Source: Marinobacterium iners DSM 11526
GTDB lineage: Bacteria > Pseudomonadota > Gammaproteobacteria > Pseudomonadales > Balneatricaceae
Reading direction: 5' to 3'
DNA length: 64,000 nt
Assembly: GCF_900107855.1 (NCBI RefSeq)
Contig: NZ_FNRJ01000002.1
Span: forward strand, 132,453 to 196,452
In this document: piece after piece, positions 35,763 to 45,673 of the stretch
Layout of the letters: each line of letters starts with the position of its first letter
How positions within the stretch are numbered: position 1 is the stretch's first letter
Notes under the pieces: generated by a model
The model's input: only the letters and a program-made list of their open reading frames with translations
Databases searched by the model: none
Told to the model about the DNA's origin: nothing
Program-made: the position numbers and the translations under genes

Positions 35763-35829
35763 CATGACGCGGCCTCGGCGGCAACCTTAAAAACCGGTCC
35801 GAAATCGCTCCCACACCCATGACGCGGCC
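35763..35829 (+). repeat. Two 12-base direct repeats before the PA3496-like gene
   Basis: CATGACGCGGCC occurs at 35763-35774 and 35818-35829, 55 bases apart, in the non-coding stretch upstream of the small gene at 35863. Meaning unknown; could be a regulator site or chance duplication. Confidence 0.6.
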
Positions 35830-35862
35830 CTGCCGCACCTGTTAAACCTGATAAATGAGATC

Positions 35863-36075
35863 ATGTCGATGGGCACCAAAATCCGTGTCGATCAAGTTGC
35901 AGATGACGATCTGGACGACTGGAACGAACAGTTTACCGAAGAGGAAGAGATCGGCCGCAGCCGTGTACGCTATAACGGCAAGCGCCGCCGCCAGATCGAA
36001 GACCTGATGGAAGAGCGTCGTCTGATGCGCCAAATTGGCGACATCTTCGACGACCAGGATCTCTACCTGCATTAA
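35863..36075 (+). CDS. Small acidic/basic protein of the PA3496 family
   Basis: The 70-residue soluble protein has an acidic N-terminal half (DDDLDDWNEQFTEEEE) and a basic helical half (RRRQIEDLMEERRLMRQIGD). This matches the small pseudomonad family named after PA3496, whose function is not established. ATG 35863 or 35869 are possible starts; the ribosome-binding site is weak. It converges on the TPR gene with a 24-base gap. Confidence 0.7.
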   Translation: MSMGTKIRVDQVADDDLDDWNEQFTEEEEIGRSRVRYNGKRRRQIEDLMEERRLMRQIGDIFDDQDLYLH

Positions 36076-36099
36076 TCCTTGAATCACGCAGCAAAGAGT

Positions 36100-37062
36100 C
36101 TAGTCCTCTTTGCTGCTTCCTTCCTGCTGTTGCGTAAGTACTGACACGAAATCAGGCTCCTGCGACAGTGACAGCAGACGCTGCTCCTGACGGCCCTGCT
36201 CCCGATACTCATCCGAAATCTGTACAGCCTGTTTCAGATAATCCAGCGCTATGCGGCTGGCCCCCAGGTCAGCATAGGCACAGGCCAGCTGAAAGTAGGC
36301 ATGACCACTGTCAGGATCTACCGTCAAGGCACGGTTACACAGCGAGATCGCCCACTGATGCTGGTTCAGTTCGAGCGCCGCATCGGCTTTATAGGTTAGC
36401 GCTTCCGGATTATCCGGGCGCAGCTCAAGAATACGATCATACAGCCGTATTTTCTGCTCCCAGGACGTTTCCTGAGTCGCCTTGACCCATAGGGTCTGAA
36501 CTTCATTGGTAATCTCCAGCTCATGCTGGTTTTCCTGAATGATGCGGGATTTGCGCAGCAGTTCCTTCTCGACTCGATCAAGCCGCTCCTCATACTCCTG
36601 CACCAGTTTGCCAACTTTTTCATCCGCAATGCTCTGTACCCGTTCACGAATCTCACGGATTGAGCTCCAGCCCACAATCAACAGGATCGATGATGCAGCT
36701 GCAATCAGATAGAAAAAATAGGTTACCGTGTCGGTTGCATAAGAGATCGAGGTGTTGGCCACCTTCAGCTCACGGTCGGTAATCTCCCGAATCATTTCGA
36801 CCCGCTGCCGCTCCATATCGGAGCGCAGCGCCTTGATTTCATCGATCATGTAGCGTTCGATAAACGGATTGTAGAGCGGCTCCTGCAGTTGCTGAACGTG
36901 TTGACGCAACTCCTGACGCTGCTCCGAACGCAACTGATCAGACTCGGAAACGACCACTGCCGCCTCGGAGGCGGCAGTGGTGTCAGACGAAGGAGACTGG
37001 GCCTTTGCCGATGGCAACGCCAGCAGCAATCCAGCCATCAGCAGCGCACTCAGGCGGCGCAT
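36100..37062 (-). CDS. Membrane-anchored coiled-coil TPR protein
   Basis: The 320-residue protein has a signal-like N-terminus (1-22, ending AKAQS), a periplasmic helical part, one transmembrane helix (about 113-133), a coiled-coil (about 135-185) and two or three tetratricopeptide repeats (about 199-285, for example NPEALTYKADAALELNQHQWA, split here at the repeat core). I do not recognise an orthologue with known function. Its ATG lies 13 bases inside the end of ask, so it is the last gene of the ectoine transcript. TPR domains bind partner proteins, so a scaffolding role is possible. Confidence 0.75.
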   Translation of the reverse strand: MRRLSALLMAGLLLALPSAKAQSPSSDTTAASEAAVVVSESDQLRSEQRQELRQHVQQLQEPLYNPFIERYMIDEIKALRSDMERQRVEMIREITDRELKVANTSISYATDTVTYFFYLIAAASSILLIVGWSSIREIRERVQSIADEKVGKLVQEYEERLDRVEKELLRKSRIIQENQHELEITNEVQTLWVKATQETSWEQKIRLYDRILELRPDNPEALTYKADAALELNQHQWAISLCNRALTVDPDSGHAYFQLACAYADLGASRIALDYLKQAVQISDEYREQGRQEQRLLSLSQEPDFVSVLTQQQEGSSKED

Positions 37063-38480
37063 ATAACGTCCCCGTGATCCTCCTGTTCGATCAAGGCGTG
37101 ATGCAACGCACGTACCGCAGGCTCATAATCTTCCTGGTTCACGATACACTGCATCTCAACCTGACGCATGGACTGATGCAGCGCCTGTACACTGATTCCG
37201 GCAGCCGCCAATGCGGAAACCGTTTTGGCCAGAATACCAGGCACTTTCAGATCCGAGCCGATGGCCGAGACAATTGCAACCTTGTGCATCGCCACCTCGG
37301 CACTCACGTATTTTTCGCTGATCAAGCGCACAGCACGGTTGACCATCTTGCGGTTACCCGCCACAAAATAGGTGATACTGTTGGCGTCGGAATCACGGTT
37401 GACAACATAGAGCTTGAGCTCATGCAGCAGGCGCGACAGCTCAATGTCGTAGCGCGCCTCGCCCAACATATCCTGATCGAAAATTTCAATACCGAATACA
37501 TTGGAACGGCCAGCGATAATCTCAACGCAGGGTTTGGCACTGCAGTAATCCGTACTGATAACAGTACCGGCATGATCAGGCTCGAACGCGTTTTTGATGC
37601 GCAGTTCAATCTCCTGTTGACGCAGGCCCTTGGCTGCCTTGGGGTGGATCGCTTCCATACCCAGGTTGGACAGCTGATCGGCCACGTCATAGTTGGTTCG
37701 ACCAATCGTGACGACATTGTCCAGCCCGACAATACCCGGATCGGCTGTACTGAGGTGGAACTCCTTGTGGATTACCGCCTCGACTGCGCCCGTCTTGGTC
37801 GCGATCTTGCTGAAGGTCATCTCGCTGTAACCACGGTCGAAGGTACGCATCAGCCCTTCCTTGCAGTGGGTATAGCCGGTGACAATCGGCATTTCGCGAC
37901 TGACATCAATGTCAGCAAAGCTCTGTTCGATCATGTCATCAAACGCCAGCGGCTCTTCCTGATCCCAGCCTGAAAGGTCAACAAATCGTGCATTGACGCC
38001 AGCCTTGCGCAGCGCAAGCACGCTGTTGTGTGCGCTGTGAGACTCACCAATGGCGGCCAGCATTTCGCGCACCTTCATCAGGTGGTCATCGAGCTGGAAA
38101 TGACCGTAGGAGCAGAGCTCCTCCAGGTTGGACATAATCGCCTCGACATCCCCAATACGCTGGGTAATGAAGGCATCCGCTTGTGTGCGCTCGTCGGTAT
38201 CACCAAACAGCTCCCGGTTGATCTCGACCATACGTGCCTTTACTTCGGCCAGCGCTTCACGCCAGGCACTTTCGTTTTCGGCGTTGGCAAAGCGGGCATA
38301 GGCACCGGGCTCACCGGTTTTCTTGTGTTCAAGGAGCAGATTGGTGATACCGCCATAGGCGGAAACAACGAAGATGCGGTTGTACAATTCCTCTCCGCTG
38401 CGGTCACCAATCAGAATAGTGTCCATCAGTTCGCTGAAGCGACTCATTGAGGTGCCGCCGATCTTCTCTACAGTATGCAT
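37050..38480 (-). CDS. ask: Aspartate kinase of the ectoine operon (Ask_ect)
   Basis: The 476-residue enzyme phosphorylates aspartate to supply aspartyl phosphate and, downstream, aspartate semialdehyde for ectoine. It starts HTVEKIGGTSM, with VVSAYGGITN and TKTGAVEAV in the catalytic domain and ACT-like domains at the C-terminus (VAIVSAIGSDLK, about 400 on). Operon-specific Ask_ect enzymes are known to be less feedback-inhibited than LysC. AGGATA precedes the ATG. A perfect stem-loop separates it from ectC. Confidence 0.93.
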   Translation of the reverse strand: MHTVEKIGGTSMSRFSELMDTILIGDRSGEELYNRIFVVSAYGGITNLLLEHKKTGEPGAYARFANAENESAWREALAEVKARMVEINRELFGDTDERTQADAFITQRIGDVEAIMSNLEELCSYGHFQLDDHLMKVREMLAAIGESHSAHNSVLALRKAGVNARFVDLSGWDQEEPLAFDDMIEQSFADIDVSREMPIVTGYTHCKEGLMRTFDRGYSEMTFSKIATKTGAVEAVIHKEFHLSTADPGIVGLDNVVTIGRTNYDVADQLSNLGMEAIHPKAAKGLRQQEIELRIKNAFEPDHAGTVISTDYCSAKPCVEIIAGRSNVFGIEIFDQDMLGEARYDIELSRLLHELKLYVVNRDSDANSITYFVAGNRKMVNRAVRLISEKYVSAEVAMHKVAIVSAIGSDLKVPGILAKTVSALAAAGISVQALHQSMRQVEMQCIVNQEDYEPAVRALHHALIEQEDHGDVICAA

Positions 38481-38540
38481 GTTATATCCTGTTGGCTTCT
38501 CTCATGGATTTGCCGTTGAACGGTTGCGCTCTGGTACGGA

Positions 38541-38570
38541 CCGGATATCCCTCAGGCGAAGGATATCCGG
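38541..38570 (-). repeat. Perfect inverted repeat between ectC and ask
   Basis: CCGGATATCC and GGATATCCGG, ten bases each, flank a 10-base loop, 6 bases after the ectC stop. There is no U-run, so it is more likely an mRNA-stabilising or processing element or an attenuator than a terminator. Confidence 0.75.
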
Positions 38571-38576
38571 GGCAGA

Positions 38577-38975
38577 TCAGGCTTCGATCGGGTCTGCATC
38601 GATCGGGTAAACGCCGTTCTCGTCATGTACTTCCTTCCCGCTCAGCGGCGGATTGAATACACAGGCTAGCTTGAGTTCGGAGCTGGCACGCAGCAGATGT
38701 TCGTCATGCTTGTCCAGAATGTACAGTGTACCCGGGCGGATTTGATAAATCTTGCCGTCAGCCAAAGTCTCGATTTCGCCTTCACCGCTGATGCAGTATA
38801 CGGACTCGAAATGGTTCTGGTACCAGATGTGAGTCTCGGTACCTGCATAGATGGTGGTGATATGGAAAGAGTAGCCGCAGTTGTCATTTTTCAACTGCAT
38901 ACGGGTGCTTTCCCAGTTCTCGGATACGACACGACGTTCCGAATTTTCACATTCCTGCAGGGTTCTTACGATCAT
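38577..38975 (-). CDS. ectC: L-ectoine synthase
   Basis: The 132-residue cupin enzyme closes N-gamma-acetyl-diaminobutyrate to ectoine. Family sequence is evident: [16 protein letters not shown] at the start, [13 protein letters not shown] with metal ligands, and KHDEHLLRA. Length matches EctC (about 130). It follows ectB in the same transcript. Confidence 0.97.
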   Translation of the reverse strand: MIVRTLQECENSERRVVSENWESTRMQLKNDNCGYSFHITTIYAGTETHIWYQNHFESVYCISGEGEIETLADGKIYQIRPGTLYILDKHDEHLLRASSELKLACVFNPPLSGKEVHDENGVYPIDADPIEA

Positions 38976-39056
38976 TGAGTCTGTTCTCCGTTGAATTTAT
39001 GCAGTGTGCGGAGCGCCCGCAGGCGCTCGTGAACTTCCAGGGCAGAGGCCCGAGGT

Positions 39057-40857
<1,801 letters not shown>

Positions 40858-40891
40858 AGTATTTGATTTATTTCGCATTGCTATGGTTTTT

Positions 40892-40922
40892 ATTATAAAA
40901 CACATCTAGAATGGCATTGCAA
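40892..40922 (-). promoter_or_regulatory. Candidate sigma-70 promoter of ectABC-ask
   Basis: On the minus strand TTGCAA (40922-40917) is followed after 19 bases by TATAAT (40897-40892). It lies in the gap shared with ectR, where EctR-type repressors of methylotrophs bind; no operator could be defined with confidence. Confidence 0.45.
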
Positions 40923-41055
40923 GCTCACAAGTCATCGTAATGCTCTACATATATTAGTCCATTTGAGCGCATTTCAAGGCTATTTACACGGCAAAACCTG
41001 AAATCTTACATTGCTTTGCATTACAAAATACTTAACAAGGAGTGACAAACTTATT

Positions 41056-41655
41056 TTGCAATACTTTACGAATCAGGCTAAAAAGCGCGATCAGTTCACA
41101 CCTGCTTCCGGAGATCTGCTGAGCGCTATGGAAAAGAGTCAGGACGCACTGGTGCTGTTGCGCCAGATTATTCGTGCCACCGACCTGCATGACAAACATT
41201 TGAGCCGCCTGACCGGGCTCACCATGCCACAACTGATGGTCATGCAAACGCTGCGCATCAACGGCCCGTTGACAATTGGTATGCTGGCCAAGGAAATGAA
41301 TCTGGCACAAGCAACTGTCACCAGCATTCTTGACCGGCTTGAACGCAAGGAGCTGGTCCGCCGCGAGCGCAGCCACACCGACAAGCGCAAGGTTCTGGCC
41401 TGCCCCACTGAAGCTGGTCTCGAACTGCTCAAGTCGGCCCCAGCCACCTTGCAAGACACCTTTATCCGCGAGTTCGAGGATATGCACGACTGGGAACAAT
41501 CGATGATCGTTGCCTCTCTGGAGCGCGTATCCCACATACTGGGTGCACACCACATTGATGCGGCTCCGATGCTCGATATCGGCGCACTGGACCGATCTAC
41601 CGAGAACGGTGTCCCCGACTACCTGCGTGATGAACAGAGCCCGCTGAAGAACTGA
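41056..41655 (+). CDS. ectR: MarR-family regulator, probable EctR
   Basis: The winged-helix MarR protein of about 199 residues has a core TGLTMPQLMVMQTL, LAKEMNLAQATVTSILDRLERKELV (helix-turn-helix plus recognition helix, split by domain) and wing RRERSHTDKRKVL. Divergent position from ectA is that of EctR1, which represses the ectoine operon in Methylomicrobium. The start is unclear: no ATG precedes residue 40 of the open frame; TTG 41056 lies 13 bases after AAGGAG, TTG 41011 precedes that site, and ATG 41128 would give a shorter protein. Confidence 0.85.
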   Translation: MQYFTNQAKKRDQFTPASGDLLSAMEKSQDALVLLRQIIRATDLHDKHLSRLTGLTMPQLMVMQTLRINGPLTIGMLAKEMNLAQATVTSILDRLERKELVRRERSHTDKRKVLACPTEAGLELLKSAPATLQDTFIREFEDMHDWEQSMIVASLERVSHILGAHHIDAAPMLDIGALDRSTENGVPDYLRDEQSPLKN

Positions 41656-41747
41656 ACTGCACCCACATTCAGGCGCGTCATTTCTTCCCGCCTGCCGGCT
41701 CTGTTATCATGCAGCCTTAAATTCAATTGCTGCAGGGCAGTCCGAGC

Positions 41748-42809
41748 ATGAGTAAATTCTGGAGCCCGGCCATCCAGTCACTGGTCCCCTATACACCCGG
41801 GGAACAGCCCAAGATTGATGGCCTGATCAAGCTCAACACCAATGAAAACCCCTATCCCCCGGCACCCGGCGTACAGCAGGTGATTGCCACCTTTGATGCC
41901 GAGCGACTGCGCCTCTATCCGGATCCAGACTGCCAGGCACTCAAACAGGCACTTGCTACCGACCAGGGGCTGCAGCCAGAGCAGGTTTTTGTTGGAAATG
42001 GCTCTGATGAAGTGCTGGCACTGGCCTTTATGGCCTTCCTGCGCCAGAGCCAGCCATTGCTGCTGCCGCAAACCAGCTACAGCTTCTATAACGTTTACAT
42101 CGACCTGTTTGGCATTGAGGCACGCCACATACCTCTACACGCCGACTTCAGTATTAACCTGGATGACTACCAGGGCAGCAATGGCGGCATCATTTTTGCC
42201 AACCCCAACGCCCCTACCGGCATTTCCGTACCCTTGAGCGAGATTCACCGCCTGCTTGAGCGCAATACGGAATCTGTTGTCATTGTGGATGAAGCCTACG
42301 TGGACTTTGGTGCTGAAAGCGCTACCGCGCTGGTGAGTGAGTTTCCTAACCTGCTGGTCACCCAGACATTTTCAAAGTCTCACTCACTGGCAGGCATGCG
42401 AGTCGGTTTTGCCTATGGTCAGGCAGAATTGATCGATGGGCTGGAGCGGGTCAAGAACAGCTTCAATTCCTACCCGCTGGATATGCTGGCACAACTAAGT
42501 GCCATTGCAGCACTGGAGGATCAAACGTACTTCAACCAGTGCTGCCAACAGATTATCGCAACCCGGGACTGGACTACAACACAGCTGACAGCTTTGGGAT
42601 TTGATGTGCTGCCATCCCACACCAACTTCGTGTTTGCCAGCCACCCAAAAGTGGCCGGGGCCGAGCTGATGCAGTACTTGAGAGACAATCGGATTCTGGT
42701 GCGGCATTTCACCAAACCGGGTATCGACAACCACCTGCGTATCACTATCGGTACAGAAACACAGATGCAGGCCTTGATCGACTGCCTGCGCAACCATCCG
42801 TCACTTTAG
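41748..42809 (+). CDS. hisC: Histidinol-phosphate aminotransferase
   Basis: The 353-residue class I/II PLP aminotransferase begins MSKFWSPAIQSLVPYTPGEQP. NTNENPYPP, VGNGSDEVL and PLP lysine K210 in TFSKSHSLAG identify it as HisC. It makes histidinol phosphate from imidazole acetol phosphate, and often also handles aromatic amino acids. It is not in a his operon here; ectR is upstream and a signalling gene converges. ATG 41748 is chosen over one seven codons upstream by family alignment. Confidence 0.93.
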   Translation: MSKFWSPAIQSLVPYTPGEQPKIDGLIKLNTNENPYPPAPGVQQVIATFDAERLRLYPDPDCQALKQALATDQGLQPEQVFVGNGSDEVLALAFMAFLRQSQPLLLPQTSYSFYNVYIDLFGIEARHIPLHADFSINLDDYQGSNGGIIFANPNAPTGISVPLSEIHRLLERNTESVVIVDEAYVDFGAESATALVSEFPNLLVTQTFSKSHSLAGMRVGFAYGQAELIDGLERVKNSFNSYPLDMLAQLSAIAALEDQTYFNQCCQQIIATRDWTTTQLTALGFDVLPSHTNFVFASHPKVAGAELMQYLRDNRILVRHFTKPGIDNHLRITIGTETQMQALIDCLRNHPSL

Positions 42810-42827
42810 GTCAACAAGGCGCTCTGC

Positions 42828-43721
42828 TCAGAGCGCCTCACCCTCAACGCGGTTGGCTCCACTGTGCTGGGCAATCAACAGGTGCTCATGAGCCCGACGC
42901 AACACACTCACCGCATCATCCTCCAGATTGAGGGCAGACGCCACACCCACACTGACCGTCCAGTTCAGATTGCCTGTAGGGTAGGGAATTTCAAGCGCTT
43001 CTACCGCAGAGCGCATGCGCTCACCTGCCAACATCGCCTGTTCGTGATTGGTTTCAGGCAGCACCATCACCAGCTGATCATCACTGTAGCGGGAGACAAA
43101 GTCCGCTGTCCGCTTGAGCCGGTGCAATTCGGAAACCGTATGCTGTAAAACCTGATCACCGGCATCCCAACCGTGCTGCTCGTTGATATTGCTGAAGCCA
43201 TCAATATCAATCAATAACAAGCTGCTTGCACCGTCATATCGCAGCGCCTGAGCTACCGACACCTCAAGCACCGGCGCCAGCGCACGCCTGTTATAGGCGC
43301 CGGTCAGCGGATCACGCTGAGCCTGGTGCGACAACTTACGTTCAAGCTTTTTCTGCGCCGTGATATCACGGGCACTCCAGACTATTTCACCGGCAGCGGT
43401 TACCATCCAGCTGCCACGATACCAGAGTGCTTCATGCAGCCCCAGCGCCCTCAGCTCCGGCAGATGCTCAGGCCTCAGCTGGTACTCATGCTGAACAGGA
43501 GCACTTTCCTGGCGGGCTCGCTCAATCAGCGAACGGACCTGAACCAACAGATCCTCAGCCAGAAAGTCCGACAGCACCTTGCCTTTCAGTTGCTCAGGCT
43601 TTAGCCAGCCGGCACTACCCGACACGGCGTCCACAATCCGTTCGCCATCCAGAATCAGCAGCGGGTCTTGACAGACCTGTAGCAATGCCGTGTAACGAGC
43701 CTCGGTTGCATCCGTTGTCAT
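42828..43721 (-). CDS. PAS protein with degenerate GGDEF domain
   Basis: The 297-residue soluble protein has an N-terminal PAS-like domain (about 10-120) and a GGDEF domain (about 130-290, from RDPLTGAYNRRAL). The signature GGDEF is replaced by SDDQL in RYSDDQL, so diguanylate cyclase activity is doubtful. It may act as a receptor or GTP-binding module. It is transcribed divergently from the EAL-HDOD gene 245 bases away, and converges on hisC. Confidence 0.82.
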   Translation of the reverse strand: MTTDATEARYTALLQVCQDPLLILDGERIVDAVSGSAGWLKPEQLKGKVLSDFLAEDLLVQVRSLIERARQESAPVQHEYQLRPEHLPELRALGLHEALWYRGSWMVTAAGEIVWSARDITAQKKLERKLSHQAQRDPLTGAYNRRALAPVLEVSVAQALRYDGASSLLLIDIDGFSNINEQHGWDAGDQVLQHTVSELHRLKRTADFVSRYSDDQLVMVLPETNHEQAMLAGERMRSAVEALEIPYPTGNLNWTVSVGVASALNLEDDAVSVLRRAHEHLLIAQHSGANRVEGEAL

Positions 43722-43966
43722 TTCATCTCTCCAGACATGCGGTTTAATGTCTCACCCGGGCGGCGGGCTGATTACTTCTCTGACCGATAATACCCCCGAT
43801 ACGGGGTCAGTATGCAATCCCTGCATTAACACATGATCCAGAACAGCACTCAAACGAAGTGAACACTTGAGCTTGCGTGCAACCTGCATAACAATGTTAA
43901 CTGTTGCCTGTAGGCATCACTGATAAGGGTTAACGCCCCCCCAAAGGCGACAGATAGAGGCTGCAC

Positions 43967-45205
43967 ATGACTGACAGCGCGAAAATCCTGATGGCCCGCC
44001 AACCCATATTCAATCTGGATATGAAGGTTGTGGCCTATGAGCTGCTTTATCGCAGCGAAGATGGGATTAACCCTCTGCCACTGATTAGCGGTGATCAGGC
44101 GAGAATAAGCGGTGATCAGGCGAGCAGCCGCGTCATTCTGCACTCCTACACCAGCATTTGTGAGGCCGGCAGCCTGCGCATTCTGCCCGCTTTCGTCAAT
44201 TTCACCCAGCAGATGCTGGAAGCCGACAGTCTGCCGCCTGTACCTCCACAAGAGATGGTAATCGAGATTCTCGAGGACAGTGTCGTCACCCCCAAACTGA
44301 TACAAGCTGCCAAGCGACACGCGGAAGCAGGCTACCGCATCGCGCTGGATGACTTCATATACGATGAAAGCTTCGACCCTCTGCTTGAAATCGCGGACAT
44401 CGTTAAGGTTGACATTCGCGCCATGGATGCGTCACAGCTGAAGGAGCAGGTAGCGCTGCTGAAGCGTTTCAAGGTCAGCCTTTTGGCTGAAAAGGTCGAG
44501 ACACACGAGGAGTATGCCTTTTGTCGAGAACTGGGCTTCAACCTGTTCCAGGGCTACTTTTTCAGCAAGCCCGAACTGCTGAAAGGCCACAGCCCACAAG
44601 GCAACAAACTGATTCTGATGCAGTTACTCAGTGCGCTGAATGACCCTGACGTACAGGTCGAAACACTGAAACAGCTGATCGAGCGAGACCCGGCCCTGAC
44701 CTACAAACTGCTGCGACTGGTCAATTCTTCCGCCTTCGGCCTCAGGCGCGAAGTCAGCAGCCTGCAGGAAGCGTTGATCTACCTTGGCATGAGCCAGCTT
44801 AAGAAGTGGGTTTCGCTGATTGCACTGGCCGACAACTACGGCAAGCCATCAGAGCTTACACGACAGATTCTGCTTCTGGCGCGCATGTCGGAACTGGTTG
44901 CCACTCCCGCAGCCGATGTGGACGCTGAGCAAGCCTTCATGGCCGGGCTTCTGGTACATCTTGACGCACTGCTCAGCATCAGCCGAGATGACATCCTGTC
45001 TCAGGTCGATGTCAGCGATACTATCAAGGGTGCACTCAGAGGTGATGACTCACCCCTTGGCAATCTTCTGCAACAAGTGCAGCAATTCATGCAAGGCGAA
45101 TGGGAAAACAAAGACCTGGTTCGAATGAAAGCGATGCAGGCATTCTACGTCAGCAGCCTGGAATGGACCCACGAGTCAATGCAATTGATGAGCACACAAG
45201 GCTGA
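43967..45205 (+). CDS. EAL-HDOD signalling protein (YuxH type)
   Basis: The 412-residue cytoplasmic protein has an N-terminal EAL-like domain opening MARQPIFNLDMKVVAYELLYRSE (residues 9-31, the YuxH pattern) and a C-terminal HDOD domain (about 205-395, with LVNSSAFGLRREVSSLQEALIYLG region). The EAL active-site motif reads ELL and metal residues are incomplete, so it is probably not a phosphodiesterase. A 21-base tandem duplication gives ISGDQAR-ISGDQAS at residues 40-53. It likely passes a signal through protein contacts. Confidence 0.88.
   Translation: MTDSAKILMARQPIFNLDMKVVAYELLYRSEDGINPLPLISGDQARISGDQASSRVILHSYTSICEAGSLRILPAFVNFTQQMLEADSLPPVPPQEMVIEILEDSVVTPKLIQAAKRHAEAGYRIALDDFIYDESFDPLLEIADIVKVDIRAMDASQLKEQVALLKRFKVSLLAEKVETHEEYAFCRELGFNLFQGYFFSKPELLKGHSPQGNKLILMQLLSALNDPDVQVETLKQLIERDPALTYKLLRLVNSSAFGLRREVSSLQEALIYLGMSQLKKWVSLIALADNYGKPSELTRQILLLARMSELVATPAADVDAEQAFMAGLLVHLDALLSISRDDILSQVDVSDTIKGALRGDDSPLGNLLQQVQQFMQGEWENKDLVRMKAMQAFYVSSLEWTHESMQLMSTQG
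44084..44125 (+). repeat. In-frame 21-base tandem duplication in the EAL-HDOD gene
   Basis: Two adjacent copies differ at two positions (ATT/ATA at codon 1 and AGA/AGC at codon 7) and share a 17-base identical core AGCGGTGATCAGGCGAG. They add seven residues in a loop after YRSEDGINPLPL, in the typical manner of recent replication slippage. Confidence 0.9.
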
Positions 45206-45245
45206 TACAGTCGTCTGCCCGCATGCTCGACTTGAGGCTTCAGAA

Positions 45246-45548
45246 TTATTGCAGTGGTGTCGTCATCGCTTCAACAGCTGAGCGAATTTCATCTTTACTG
45301 CAGCTGCCACAGGTTCCTTTAGGCGGCATGGCTCCCTTGCCTGCCAGCACAGTGGCGGTCATCGCATCCACACCGGTCGCAATTCTTGGCGCCCAGGCAG
45401 CCTTGTCATCCATTTTGGGTGCTCCGCCCAGCCCGGCCTGATGACAGGCAACACAATGTTTTTGCACCACTTCATCGGCACTCATGGCCTGAACGCTCAG
45501 CGGAAGAGACAGTAGGGTTGCAGCAGTGATGGCGAGCAGAGGCTTCAT
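45246..45548 (-). CDS. Cytochrome c5-like periplasmic monoheme cytochrome
   Basis: The 100-residue protein has a signal peptide (1-21, cleavage after VQA) and a small class I cytochrome c with CVACH, distal Met in KGAMPPKG and a second CxxC pair (CGSC) typical of cytochrome c5. It probably shuttles electrons to the terminal oxidases. ATG 45548 follows GGAG; the frame is open upstream but without a signal sequence there. It is downstream of htpG on the same strand, beyond a terminator. Confidence 0.87.
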   Translation of the reverse strand: MKPLLAITAATLLSLPLSVQAMSADEVVQKHCVACHQAGLGGAPKMDDKAAWAPRIATGVDAMTATVLAGKGAMPPKGTCGSCSKDEIRSAVEAMTTPLQ

Positions 45549-45620
45549 GGGAGATCTCCATTTTGTTAATTGATAACAGCTTACAACCTCAATATGGGAA
45601 TGTCCTTGATCCGGAACAGA

Positions 45621-45653
45621 TAAAAAAACGGACGGCACCGAGCCGTCCGTTTT
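45621..45653 (-). terminator. Intrinsic terminator after htpG
   Basis: On the minus strand ACGGACGGC, a 5-base loop and GCCGTCCGT are followed by seven T. It sits 20 bases after the htpG stop codon. Confidence 0.92.
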
Positions 45654-45673
45654 GCTCATACAACCTCGCGCTT

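Noticed and set aside
37005-37973. 322-codon frame opposite ask
   Set aside because: Antisense shadow of the aspartate kinase.
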